Made by a program: the position numbers and the translations under genes
In this document: positions 45,272 through 53,431 of the stretch, in pieces
Numbering within the stretch: position 1 is the first letter of the stretch
How the letters are laid out: every line of letters begins with the position of its first letter
Source: Skermanella sp. TT6
Lineage (GTDB): Bacteria; Pseudomonadota; Alphaproteobacteria; Azospirillales; Azospirillaceae
Assembly (NCBI RefSeq): GCF_016653635.2
Contig: NZ_CP067420.1
Span: forward strand, 3,994,001 to 4,058,000
Reading direction: 5' to 3'
DNA: 64,000 nt
The notes under the pieces: model-generated
What the model was told of the DNA's origin: nothing
The model's input: only the letters and a program-made list of their open reading frames with translations
Databases searched by the model: none

Positions 45272-46747
45272 TCAGGCGACCTGGGGCTGGAAGAGGCAGT
45301 CGAAGATCGGCATGCCGGCGAAGGCGAACATGTCGGGCAAGGCGGGCTGGAACCCGAAGGCGGCGTCGTGCCGCTCGCCGGAATGCGCGGCGCCGAGTTC
45401 GGACCAGTCCCGGCACGCATCGTGGCGGCTCCAGTCCAGGGATTCGGCGGTGCCGGTAATTTCGGCGGCCTCCAAGGGTCCGCCCCCCGACTCCTCGGAC
45501 GAAGTCTCGGCGGTCTCCTCCTCGCCGCCGCCGGGAAGCTTCAGCCTGACGCTGTCGACGTCGATGCCGAGCGTCCGGAGCCCCTGCCCGACGCGGCCGG
45601 CCAGGTCGGCCCCGCGGTCGAGGACCGCGGCCATCAGGGACGTCAGCGAGTCCGCCTCTCCCAGGGCGTCCTCGAAACCGCGGGCCAGGGCCGCAAGGGC
45701 CTGCCAGGCGCCGGCCTCCCCTTCGGGACCCAGGGCCGCCGCGCTGCCGCCGAAGGCCGCCAGCCCGTCATGGTCGATGACGGCGCTGCCGGTCAGCCGG
45801 TCGGCCTTCGGGTCGTAGGCGAGGTCGCGGAACAGGCCGGACAGGCAGCCCTGCCCGGTCAGCTTGAGGATCGCGGCATCGCGGACCTGCCCGAAGACTT
45901 CCGAGATCGCGTCGGGCGACAGCGCCTCGGCGATCCCGCCGGCGGCGTGGGCACCGAAATACTTCTCCAGGAAGGCAGCCTCCCGACCGTCGCCGGGAAC
46001 GGCGTCCAGCCCGGCCCAGCCGTACAGCACCCCGGTGACCTCGTGCTCCAGCGCGGTGAGCAGGCGGGCGTCGGCGCCGGCCGTCCCGGAGGCCGAGAAG
46101 GCGGCGGCACGGTCGCGCAGCCCCGGGTTCGCCGCCAGCGCGTCGCCCAGGTCCGGAAGGCATCCGCGCCCGGGCAACGTCGGCAACGCACCCCGGCCGG
46201 CGGAGTGCGGCAGGCCGGACTGCTCCGCAGCCTCGATGCCCGTGCCGCCGCCGCCGAACCGCGCTCCGCCGGCCGGGGCGCCGTCCCCCTGGAGGAGATC
46301 GGACCAGCCGTCGGCGCCGTCCGCATCGAAGAACGCGTCGCCGCCGCCGAAATCGCCGTCGGCCACGCCGAACGCCATCGTCATCCGGATGGCGAGCGTC
46401 CTGGCATCCAGCCCGGAGACGGCCGAACCGGCGGCGCCGTAGTCCGGACCCCAGTCGCGCGGGCCGGTCTCGGCACCGGCACCCTGCCCGCGGATGTCCC
46501 TGTCGAACTCCAGATCCCCACCACCACCGCCGCCGCCGCCGGCCTCGGCGATCAGCGCCTCCAGCACATCGCCGCCGAACTCGCCCGCTTCGTGGAAGAT
46601 CTCGCCCCGGCCGACCTGGAGCGGATCGACGGAACCGGTTTCCGGGACTTCGTCGCCGCCGTCGGGCCGAGCCGTTCCCAGCCGCCGGAACCGGAAAGGT
46701 CCGGGAGGACGCGGCAGCCGGATATGGGATAGGGAAGAGAAAATCGA
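45272..46747 (-). CDS. RTX-related protein segment lacking RTX repeats
   Basis: A 491-residue acidic, Gly/Ala-rich protein. The segment LLTALEHEVTGVLYGWAGLD followed by REAAFLEKYFG, together with DALAANPGLRDRAAAFSAS, resembles a block I know from giant RTX (hemolysin-type calcium-binding) proteins, where it lies between repeat arrays. No GGxGxDxxx nonapeptides are visible. An eight-glycine run is at about 70-77. It could be a decayed fragment or a stand-alone derivative. The start is uncertain (ATG at 46747 or 46783). Confidence 0.55.
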   Translation of the reverse strand, partial: SIFSSLSHIRLPRPPGPFRFRRLGTARPDGGDEVPETGSVDPLQVGRGEIFHEAGEFGGDVLEALIAEAGGGGGGGGDLEFDRDIRGQGAGAETGPRDWGPDYGAAGSAVSGLDARTLAIRMTMAFGVADGDFGGGDAFFDADGADGWSDLLQGDGAPAGGARFGGGGTGIEAAEQSGLPHSAGRGALPTLPGRGCLPDLGDALAANPGLRDRAAAFSASGTAGADARLLTALEHEVTGVLYGWAGLDAVPGDGREAAFLEKYFGAHAAGGIAEALSPDAISEVFGQVRDAAILKLTGQGCLSGLFRDLAYDPKADRLTGSAVIDHDGLAAFGGSAAALGPEGEAGAWQALAALARGFEDALGEADSLTSLMAAVLDRGADLAGRVGQGLRTLGIDVDSVRLKLPGGGEEETAETSSEESGGGPLEAAEITGTAESLDWSRHDACRDWSELGAAHSGERHDAAFGFQPALPDMFAFAGMPIFDCLFQPQVA

Positions 46748-46900
46748 CATCCAAACCCCGAATGACGATCCGATCAAAGTATCCATAGGGTCAAATCGGT
46801 CAAAGCCGACGGGAGTCACATATACCCAGTCGGTCCCGATGATCAAACTGCGTAAAATTCTTGTAACCCGGGAGGGTTATGGATGTCATTCTTGGAATGG

Positions 46901-46934
46901 ATGCAGGAGTATTCAAGGATGAATACTCCTGCAT
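46901..46934. repeat. 14-bp perfect inverted repeat
   Basis: ATGCAGGAGTATTC and GAATACTCCTGCAT flank a 6-nt loop AAGGAT. It lies in the spacer 46748-47045 between two minus-strand genes, 111 bp after the lipoprotein gene and 153 bp before the RTX-related gene. No T-run follows on either strand. It is AT-richer than its surroundings. It may be a terminator-like hairpin or an operator. Nothing else of note was seen in this spacer. Confidence 0.6.
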
Positions 46935-47045
46935 GGCCTCGGCTTTCGATGCGAATCTTCCGTATAGGTCGATCGAGCGAAGGGATCGGGTGAAACGACT
47001 TCGCGGGCATGGGACGTGACAGTGGGCCGCAGCCGGCGATCCCCG

Positions 47046-47408
47046 CTACTGCTTCTCGAGGATGCGCCAGCCGGAGCCCTCCCGGGCAAGCTTGAGGCGC
47101 GCCTTGGCGCCGCGCTGGCTCAGCATGCGGGCGCCGTTCAGCTCGACCATCAGGTCGAACTGGATGGAAGCGACATGGATGCCCTTGCTGTCGGTGACGC
47201 CGCCGATCGTCCTGAGGTTCACGATGCGGACGGCGTCGGGCACCAGCTGGCCGGGCGGCGGCAGGGTTCCGGCGGCCCTGACGACGGCCAGTTCCTGATT
47301 GGCCGAGGCTTCGAGCAGCTTCGCGATGACCTCGTTCGACGGGACTTCGTCCAGGCAGGCGGCGAGCGCCAGGATCGGCAGCGCGAGTACGGCCAGACGC
47401 TTCAGCAC
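47046..47408 (-). CDS. Small lipoprotein of unknown function
   Basis: A 120-residue protein starting VLKRLAVLALPILALAACLD, a lipoprotein signal with LAAC lipobox. The mature part has strand-like segments (IQFDLMVELNG, ARLKLAREGSGWRILEKQ) that look like a small beta-domain. The GTG at 47408 has GGAGGGGGA upstream. A longer reading adds a tandemly duplicated peptide and is considered leader sequence. It may be co-transcribed with the CDF exporter gene, which ends 107 bp upstream. Confidence 0.68.
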   Translation of the reverse strand: MLKRLAVLALPILALAACLDEVPSNEVIAKLLEASANQELAVVRAAGTLPPPGQLVPDAVRIVNLRTIGGVTDSKGIHVASIQFDLMVELNGARMLSQRGAKARLKLAREGSGWRILEKQ

Positions 47409-47439
47409 CCCATTCCCCCTCCTAGCCCCCTCCTGGACC

Positions 47440-47481
47440 GGAACCGCCGACATCATGAGGGGAACCGCCGACATCATGAGG
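47440..47481. repeat. 21-bp perfect tandem duplication
   Basis: GGAACCGCCGACATCATGAGG occurs twice head to tail (47440-47460 and 47461-47481; the unit is 21 bases, here shown as GGAACCGCCGACATCATG plus AGG). It lies in the spacer between the lipoprotein start and the CDF exporter stop. It is in frame with the lipoprotein gene, so slippage would not shift that frame. Confidence 0.85.
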
Positions 47482-47515
47482 GGGCGCGGTTAAGAAATCG
47501 CCGAAGCGGAACGGT

Positions 47516-48472
47516 TCACGATCCGCGGCGCAGCCGCCCGGCCTCGGCGATGCGGGTGTCGAGGCGGTCGTCGGACAGGCCGAAAGGCTCCTGGTGGACG
47601 ATCACCTCGGCCTGGGGAAAGGCTTCGGTCAGCCGGCACTCGACCTCGTCGGTGATGTCGTGCGCCTCGGCCAGGGTCAGTTCGCTGTCCAGTTCCAGGT
47701 GAAGCTCGATGAACAGCGTGATGCCGGCGTTGCGGGTGCGCAGGTCGTGCATGCCGCGCGTCGCGGGATGGGCCATGACGATCTCGCGGATGCGCTTGCG
47801 GTCGCCGTGGGGGAGCTCGCGGTCCATCAGGGTGTCCAGCGATCCCTTGGCGATGCGGAAGGCCCCGACGATCAGGAAGGCGGCGATGCCGAGCGCGAAC
47901 AGGGGGTCCAGGATCGGGATGCCGGTCATGCCGGTCAGGACCAGCGCCGCGATGACCGCCAGGTTCATGAACAGGTCGCCGCTGTAATGGAGACTGTCGG
48001 CCCCGATCGCCATGGAGCCGGTCCGCCGGATCACCCGGCGCTGGAACGCGACCAGCCCGACGGTCAGCACGATCGAGAAGACCATCACCGCGATGCCGGC
48101 GGAGCTTTCCTGGATCGCCACGGGGTTGAACAGCCGGTTGATCGCCTCGTAGGTGAGGAAGACGGCCGAGCCGGCGACGAAGGCGGCCTGGGCCAGCGCC
48201 GCCAGCGGCTCGGCCTTGCCGTGCCCGTAGCGGTGGGACCGGTCGGGCGGCCGCAGGGCGACCCTGACCCCCAGCAGCGTGACCACCGAGGCCAGGAGGT
48301 CGGACGAGCTGTCGATCAGGGAGGACAGGATGCTGACCGACTCGGTGTAGAGATAGGCCGCCAGCTTCGCCGCGATCAGCGTCAGCGCGACGCCGACGCT
48401 GGCATAGGTCGCGGCCCGGCGGAGACGGCCGTCATCATCCTGTTCCGCATCGTCTCCGATGGTCTCTGCCAT
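47516..48472 (-). CDS. Cation diffusion facilitator (FieF-like) metal exporter
   Basis: A 318-residue CDF family transporter with six membrane helices and a cytosolic C-terminal domain (about 215-300). The transport-site residues are in place: Asp pair in SLIDSSSDLLAS (helix 2) and His/Asp in DSLHYSGDL (helix 5). HRYGHGKAEPLAAL is the family's loop motif. It exchanges Zn2+, Fe2+ or similar metals for protons across the inner membrane. The start is an ATG at 48472; the pdxH stop is 45 bp upstream. Confidence 0.92.
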   Translation of the reverse strand: MAETIGDDAEQDDDGRLRRAATYASVGVALTLIAAKLAAYLYTESVSILSSLIDSSSDLLASVVTLLGVRVALRPPDRSHRYGHGKAEPLAALAQAAFVAGSAVFLTYEAINRLFNPVAIQESSAGIAVMVFSIVLTVGLVAFQRRVIRRTGSMAIGADSLHYSGDLFMNLAVIAALVLTGMTGIPILDPLFALGIAAFLIVGAFRIAKGSLDTLMDRELPHGDRKRIREIVMAHPATRGMHDLRTRNAGITLFIELHLELDSELTLAEAHDITDEVECRLTEAFPQAEVIVHQEPFGLSDDRLDTRIAEAGRLRRGS

Positions 48473-48517
48473 CCCGGTTCCCTGTCTGCCGGCTTCCGAA
48501 TGCTGACGGCAACACCT

Positions 48518-49138
48518 TTAGGGAAACAGGCGTTCCGTCGTCCACCGCGGCGCCGCATCCGACGCGCCGTCGTCGCCCTCCTGCACCCGGTGGAAGACCA
48601 CCCGGTCGTGGAGACGGAACGGGCGGTCGGCCCAGAACTCGATGCGCCTGGGCAGCACGCGGAACCCGGACCAGAATTCCGGACGCGGGATCGTGCCGAC
48701 GGCGTGCCGCGCGGTGAACTCCGCCACCCGCTTTTCCAGCTCCCAGCGGCCTTCCAGCGGGCGCGACTGCCTGGACGCCCAGGCGCCGATCTGGCTGCCC
48801 CGGGGGCGGCTGTGGTAGTACTCGTCGGCCTCCGCGTCGGAGACCCGCTCGACCGGTCCCTCGACCCGGACGGAGCGCCTCAGGGATTTCCAGTGGAAGC
48901 ACAGGGCGGCATTGGGGTTGGCCGCGAGTTGGACGCCTTTCCGGCTCTCCAGGTTGGTGTAGAAGACGAACCCGCGCGGGTCCAGTCCCTTCAGCAGGAC
49001 CATGCGGACCGACGGCACTCCCGCGGCATCGGCGGTCGCCAGCGCCATGGCGTTGGGGTCCTCGGGTTCCGATTTCTCGGCCTCGGCCATCCAGGTCCGG
49101 AACAGCCCATAGGGATCATTCGCTTTAAATTCGATCAT
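48518..49138 (-). CDS. pdxH: Pyridoxamine 5'-phosphate oxidase
   Basis: A 206-residue FMN enzyme that oxidises pyridoxamine or pyridoxine 5'-phosphate to pyridoxal 5'-phosphate. Signature blocks: [68 protein letters not shown] and the C-terminal RLHDRVVF and WTTERLFP (usual W..xRLxP). Length is normal. It is divergent from the lipoprotein gene at 49264. Confidence 0.95.
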   Translation of the reverse strand: MIEFKANDPYGLFRTWMAEAEKSEPEDPNAMALATADAAGVPSVRMVLLKGLDPRGFVFYTNLESRKGVQLAANPNAALCFHWKSLRRSVRVEGPVERVSDAEADEYYHSRPRGSQIGAWASRQSRPLEGRWELEKRVAEFTARHAVGTIPRPEFWSGFRVLPRRIEFWADRPFRLHDRVVFHRVQEGDDGASDAAPRWTTERLFP

Positions 49139-49263
49139 GTGTGATGCCGGTCATATTTTTCGGGCGACAACACAATATACATCATTCTCCTGGATACCGA
49201 ATGCCAGCTTGCCGCCACTTCGTGCCGGCTCCCCTGGTAGATTTCGACGAGGCTTTGAGGAAG

Positions 49264-49737
49264 ATGCTGAAGAGAGTGGCTCCCGCGCTGATCGCGCTCG
49301 CACTGCTTTCAGGCTGCACCACGGACGGGCTCGGCCCCAAGCAGGGCCTCGGGACGCTGGGCGGCGCCGCGGCCGGCGGGCTGCTCGGCTCGACCATCGG
49401 CGGCGGCACCGGCAAACTGGTCGCGGTCGGCGCCGGCACCCTGCTGGGCGCCTTCCTCGGCAGCGAGATCGGCTCCTCGCTCGACCGGGCCGACCAGGTT
49501 TACGCCGGCCGGGCGGCCCAGCGGGCTTACGAGGCCCCGATCGGGGAGAAGATCGTCTGGAGCAATCCCGAGAGCGGCAACTCCGGCGCCATCGTGCCGA
49601 CCCGAGAGGGCCGCCAGCCCGGCACCAACGCCTATTGCCGAGAATACCAGCAAACGGTTACTGTCGGGGGCAGAACCCAACAGGCCTTTGGTCAGGCTTG
49701 CCAGCAACCGGACGGCACCTGGAAGATCGTGAGCTGA
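49264..49737 (+). CDS. 17 kDa surface-antigen-type glycine-zipper lipoprotein
   Basis: A 157-residue outer-membrane lipoprotein of the Rickettsia 17 kDa antigen (RT0821-type) family. The signal ends at LLSGCTTDG; a glycine-zipper follows (LGGAAAGGLLGSTIGGGTGK, GAGTLLGAFLGSEIG). The C-terminal domain has NSGAIVPTREG, NAYCREYQQTVTVGG and a CQQPDGTWKIVS end. The function is structural or unknown. I used the ATG at 49264; a reading from 49141 adds 41 residues that do not look like a signal peptide. Confidence 0.85.
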   Translation: MLKRVAPALIALALLSGCTTDGLGPKQGLGTLGGAAAGGLLGSTIGGGTGKLVAVGAGTLLGAFLGSEIGSSLDRADQVYAGRAAQRAYEAPIGEKIVWSNPESGNSGAIVPTREGRQPGTNAYCREYQQTVTVGGRTQQAFGQACQQPDGTWKIVS

Positions 49738-49855
49738 ACGCCACCGATCGGCCGTCCGGCCCGAGGCACTGACCAGGCGCCCGCTGCCGTACCGGCCGGC
49801 GGGCGTCCGCCGTAGTGCCGACCCTTTTTACAGGATACGCTACCTCGTGGCCGTC

Positions 49856-50758
49856 ATGCGCGACCCTTATCAGGTTCTGGGATTGACCAAGTCGGCCTCC
49901 GCCGAAGAGATCAAGCAGGCTTACCGGCGCCTCGCCAAGCAGTTCCACCCCGATCTCAACCCGGGCAGGCCCGATATCGAGCAGCGCTTCAAGGATGTTT
50001 CCGGCGCTTACAACCTTCTGTCCGACGCGGAGAAGCGCGCCAGGTTCGACCGCGGCGAGATCGACGCCAACGGAAACGAGCGCCCGCTGCATCGCGCCTA
50101 TGCCGGCGGCGGACGCGGCGGCGCCGACTTCGGCGGGTTCGACGCCGACGACATCTTCTCCGACCTGTTCGGCGCCGGGCGCCGGCGGGGCGGCGCCGGC
50201 CACGGCGGCTTCAAGTCGCGCGGCACCGACATCGCCTATTCGGTCACCGTCCCCTTCACGGAGGCGGCGCTGGGAACCAAGCGGCGGATCAACCTGTCGA
50301 CCGGTAAGAGCATCGACGTGGCGATCCCGCCGGGGACCGAGGACCAGCAGAAACTGCGGCTCAAAGGCCAGGGGATGAGCGGGATCGGCGGCGGTCCGGC
50401 TGGCGACGCGATCGTCGAGGTCCATGTCGAGGCGCACCCCTTCTTCGTGCGCAAGGACTCCGACATCCATCTGGAATTGCCGATCAGCCTGCCCGAGGCG
50501 GTGCTGGGCGCCACCATCAAGGTGCCGACGCTGGACGGGCAGGTCGCCGTAAAGGTGCCGCGCGGCTCCAACACCGGCGGGACGCTGCGGCTGAAGGGCA
50601 AGGGGATCGTCGATCCGAAGACCGGACTGGCCGGTGACCAGTATGTCAAGCTGAAGGTCGTGCTGCCCGAACCGCCTGACAGCGAACTGGCCGGCTTCCT
50701 GGAACGCTGGTCCAAGGACCGCAGCTACGACGTCCGCAAGAAGCTCGGCCTGGGGTAA
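49856..50758 (+). CDS. DnaJ-type co-chaperone (CbpA-like, class B)
   Basis: A 300-residue Hsp40. J domain at 1-68 (MRDPYQVLGLTKSASAEEIK, HPD in FHPDLNPG). Then a Gly/Arg/Phe linker to about residue 120 and two DnaJ C-terminal beta domains (TVPFTEAALGTKRRI, LELPISLPEAVLGATIKVP). There is no zinc-finger module, so it is class B like CbpA. It stimulates DnaK. A GTG three codons upstream is an alternative start. Confidence 0.9.
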   Translation: MRDPYQVLGLTKSASAEEIKQAYRRLAKQFHPDLNPGRPDIEQRFKDVSGAYNLLSDAEKRARFDRGEIDANGNERPLHRAYAGGGRGGADFGGFDADDIFSDLFGAGRRRGGAGHGGFKSRGTDIAYSVTVPFTEAALGTKRRINLSTGKSIDVAIPPGTEDQQKLRLKGQGMSGIGGGPAGDAIVEVHVEAHPFFVRKDSDIHLELPISLPEAVLGATIKVPTLDGQVAVKVPRGSNTGGTLRLKGKGIVDPKTGLAGDQYVKLKVVLPEPPDSELAGFLERWSKDRSYDVRKKLGLG

Positions 50759-50782
50759 ATCCCCCAGGCGCCCGGAACCGGG

Positions 50783-51289
50783 CTACTCGATCACCCGGAT
50801 CGACGGCCTGCTCGGCAGGCCCGGTTCCTGTTCGCGGACCGGGCGCGGGTTGCGTGAGCGCGGCGCCTGCTGGCTGAGGGAGGGATCGGGCAAGGCGGTG
50901 CCGGTGTCGATCAGTTCCCGCAGGCGGCGTTCGGCGCGCTCCACGGTGCTGAAGATCCGGGTCTCGCCCGCATCGATCGCGGCCAGCAACGCGCGCAGCA
51001 TCTGGCGCATCCGTTCGTTCTCCGCCTCGAGCTTGGACGCGGCGGAGCGGGCGACCCGAAGCTCCTGCGCCTGGCGCTCGACCACGGCGGCGAGGGTCTC
51101 GATCTGGGTGATCAGTCCGCTGTTGCCGGGCCGGTCCCGCCCGGCGCCCTCCAGGCGAGCCAGGGTATTGTTGAATTCGTCGAACAGGGCGTCGTCGCCG
51201 CCGCGCTGGTACTCGGCCGGGCGCCGCGCCCCGGAAGTTCCACCATCCAGATCAACCCCGCGAGGGCGGATTTCGAAACTGCCAGACAC
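50783..51289 (-). CDS. Coiled-coil hypothetical protein
   Basis: A 168-residue protein with a central heptad-like helix (about 55-125: LITQIETLAAVVERQAQELR, AASKLEAENERMRQMLRALL) between disordered, Arg/Pro-rich ends. Such proteins often dimerise as adaptors. I chose the GTG at 51289, which has GGAGAACAAG just before it; a TTG 16 codons upstream is the alternative. It is convergent with the DnaJ-type gene, 24 bp away. The function is unknown. Confidence 0.65.
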   Translation of the reverse strand: MSGSFEIRPRGVDLDGGTSGARRPAEYQRGGDDALFDEFNNTLARLEGAGRDRPGNSGLITQIETLAAVVERQAQELRVARSAASKLEAENERMRQMLRALLAAIDAGETRIFSTVERAERRLRELIDTGTALPDPSLSQQAPRSRNPRPVREQEPGLPSRPSIRVIE

Positions 51290-51508
51290 CTTGTTCTCCA
51301 ATACCCGTGCGGCGGAACCTCCGCCTGTTGGAGACAATTTTAGGGCCGCTTAGTCAATAAGCAGTTAAACACGGGACGTTTCGGCGTCTCGTTCCCGCCG
51401 CATTTTCCGTCGAGGCTATACCGGCCGACAGGCTTGACGCTGGCGCGGCGAACCGCGCTTACTCTGGTCAACAGCAAATCAAATCAAGGAACGGGTCGGG
51501 CAGAGATC

Positions 51509-51817
51509 ATGATTTACGCAACGGCAAGCACCTGGGCACAGGATATCAAGCAGCGGTTGAGGAACACCCCCTTCAATATCGGCCCGGCGGCGGACCTGAT
51601 CGGCCTGGGAGGCTTCGCCTGCTTCGCGGCGGCCGGACTGATGCTGTGGATGGATCAGACACGCTCCGCTTTCGCGGCGCTGGCATCGGTCCTGATCTTC
51701 ATGGTCGGGTTGATCATGTTCGGCACGTCGATCGTGCTGCGCGCCGGAATGCCGCAACAGGCCCGGCAGGTTTCGGCCGCGAAGCCGGGCGCGCTGTCGC
51801 ATCATCCGGCGGAGTAG
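51509..51817 (+). CDS. Small membrane protein with two helices
   Basis: A 102-residue protein starting MIYATASTWAQDIKQRLRNT. Two hydrophobic helices (ADLIGLGGFACFAAAGLML and FAALASVLIFMVGLIMFGTS) form a hairpin, with both ends probably cytosolic. I do not recognise the family. The ATG at 51509 is preceded by GGGCAGAGATC; an upstream in-frame start would add a polar stretch and is less likely. Confidence 0.65.
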   Translation: MIYATASTWAQDIKQRLRNTPFNIGPAADLIGLGGFACFAAAGLMLWMDQTRSAFAALASVLIFMVGLIMFGTSIVLRAGMPQQARQVSAAKPGALSHHPAE

Positions 51818-51887
51818 CGGCTGTGGATCGGGAAGGATCGCGGAAGCGGGGGCCGTGACGGGACGGCCCCACCCGGTCCTTCCCCTC

Positions 51888-52040
51888 TCAGACCTCTCGC
51901 TGCCCGGAGTTGGGCGTCGACGCGAAGACAGTGGCGATGAAGACGGCCACGATCACGCCGAAGAACGCGAGCGCGGCGATCGGCGTATGGAACACCACCA
52001 GCGCGACGGTCGCCAGCGAGAGAGCTAGTAATTTCCACAT
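51888..52040 (-). CDS. Small 50-residue membrane protein
   Basis: Begins MWKLLALSLATVALVVFHTP, continues with a second hydrophobic stretch IAALAFFGVIVAVFIATVFA and ends in a polar STPNSGQREV tail. Two short helices or one export signal plus one helix are possible. The ribosome site is poor (AGTCTAGG directly before the ATG). The clear hydrophobic pattern and clean stop support it; a different frame across the same DNA is Arg-rich and unlikely. Confidence 0.58.
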   Translation of the reverse strand: MWKLLALSLATVALVVFHTPIAALAFFGVIVAVFIATVFASTPNSGQREV

Positions 52041-52225
52041 CCTAGACTTGTCCAATTCCGTTATCGATAGTAGTATACCCGCCCTCCAAGGTCGGCCCCC
52101 TGATCTGGTCTGCAGATGGTGACTATTTCATGGCCTGCAGCAGAGACGATTATTAAATCTCTGTCATTAACCAGTCATTCACCGGCTGCTCGATATTTTT
52201 GGCTATCGCCAAGGAGCCGTTTTGA

Positions 52226-52387
52226 ATGCCCGTCAGCAGTTATCTCCTGAACCCTTTGCGCAGCCTTGAGCAGGTCCAGTCCGAACTGGGCCGCGACGCC
52301 TCGTCGATGCCGGACCCGCAGGAAACCGATCCCTGCGACGAGGGCGGCCGGTATGAACCGGCGGCGCCTGCCGAACGGCGGACCTGA
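52226..52387 (+). CDS. Small 53-residue hypothetical protein
   Basis: Starts MPVSSYLLNPLRSLEQVQSE with AGGAG nine bases upstream, then an acidic, Pro/Glu-rich tail (PDPQETDPCDEGGRYEPAAP). It is hydrophilic and probably partly disordered. It ends 17 bp from the convergent dehydrogenase gene. Supported mainly by the ribosome site and amino-acid composition. Confidence 0.5.
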   Translation: MPVSSYLLNPLRSLEQVQSELGRDASSMPDPQETDPCDEGGRYEPAAPAERRT

Positions 52388-52403
52388 TCGCCGGCCAGGG
52401 TCC

Positions 52404-53414
52404 TCAACCGTGCCGCGGCACCACGCCGTTGACGCAGTTGATCGGCTCCCCCGCCAGTGCCGCCATGACCGTCTCGGCCGACTTCCGGCGCAGGTCGACG
52501 ATGCTTGACGGGCTGTAGAAGGCGGCGTGGGGACTGAGCAGCAGGCGGCCGGCGATCCAGGGTTCCTGCGCCTTCCAGGCCCGTATCAGCGGATGATCCG
52601 GCTCGGGCGGCTCGACTGGCAGGACATCGAGCGCGGCCCCGCCCACCCTGCCGTCCTTGAGGGCGCCGAACAGGGCGTCCAGGTCGACCACCGCACCGCG
52701 GGCGGTATTCACCAGGATCTGGCCGGGCCGGGAAGCCGCCAGCGCCTCCGCCCCGATCATGCCGCGCGTTTCCCCGGTCAGGGGGCAGTGCAGGCTGACG
52801 ATGTCGGCCCCCGCCATCAGGTCGGCCAGGGAGCGGGTACGGCCGAAACCGAAGGAAAGCTCCGCGCCGGAGGGCAGCGCCGGGTCGTAGAACAGCACGT
52901 CCATGCCGAAGGCGCGGGCGCGCAGCGCCGCCGCCGTCCCGATCCGCCCCAGCCCGACGACTCCGAACGTCTGCCCGCGCACGCGGCGGACCAGGGGCGG
53001 CGTGTCGAACCGCCAAGCCCCCACCGGGTCGGCGCGGAGCTGGGCGTCATAGGCCGCCACGCCGCGGGTCAGGGCCATCATCATGGCGATGGCGTGGTCT
53101 GCGACGTCGGTCGTGCCGTAATCCGGCACGTTGCAGACCGGGATGCCGCGCCCGGCCGCCGCCGCGATGTCGATGTTGTCGAAGCCGACTCCGGCCCGCA
53201 CCATCACCCGGCAACGCTCCAGCCGGTCAAGCCAGGGGCCGCGGTACTGGATGACATGGTAGCAGATCACTGCGTCGCAGGCGCGCCAGCTCGCCTCGGG
53301 CACGTCGGTCTCCCGCACGGCGCGATGGACGTCGAAGGTGACGCCGGGACCGGCGGCGGCCCGCTCGATCTCGGCATCGTCGAGGAACTGCGCGTCTGGA
53401 ATGAGGATACGCAT
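52404..53414 (-). CDS. D-2-hydroxyacid dehydrogenase, CtBP-like
   Basis: A 336-residue NAD-dependent dehydrogenase. The Rossmann motif is TFGVVGLGRIGTAAALRARA, followed by DVLFYDP. The catalytic Arg is in VNTARGAVVD, Glu in LDVLPVEPPEPDHPL and His in LLLSPHAAFYS. VRAGVGFDNID is the substrate-side loop. The pattern is that of C-terminal-binding-protein-like hydroxyacid dehydrogenases. With the SMP-30 lactonase upstream (17-bp spacing) it may work on sugar acids. The ATG at 53414 follows GGGAGAAGGG. Confidence 0.87.
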   Translation of the reverse strand: MRILIPDAQFLDDAEIERAAAGPGVTFDVHRAVRETDVPEASWRACDAVICYHVIQYRGPWLDRLERCRVMVRAGVGFDNIDIAAAAGRGIPVCNVPDYGTTDVADHAIAMMMALTRGVAAYDAQLRADPVGAWRFDTPPLVRRVRGQTFGVVGLGRIGTAAALRARAFGMDVLFYDPALPSGAELSFGFGRTRSLADLMAGADIVSLHCPLTGETRGMIGAEALAASRPGQILVNTARGAVVDLDALFGALKDGRVGGAALDVLPVEPPEPDHPLIRAWKAQEPWIAGRLLLSPHAAFYSPSSIVDLRRKSAETVMAALAGEPINCVNGVVPRHG

Positions 53415-53431
53415 CCCGGTCCCTTCTCCCC

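Noticed and set aside
47409-47477. Lipoprotein N-terminal extension MMSAVP-LMMSAVP
   Set aside because: It comes from the tandem duplication and would put 23 residues ahead of an intact lipoprotein signal. The GTG at 47408 has a good ribosome site.
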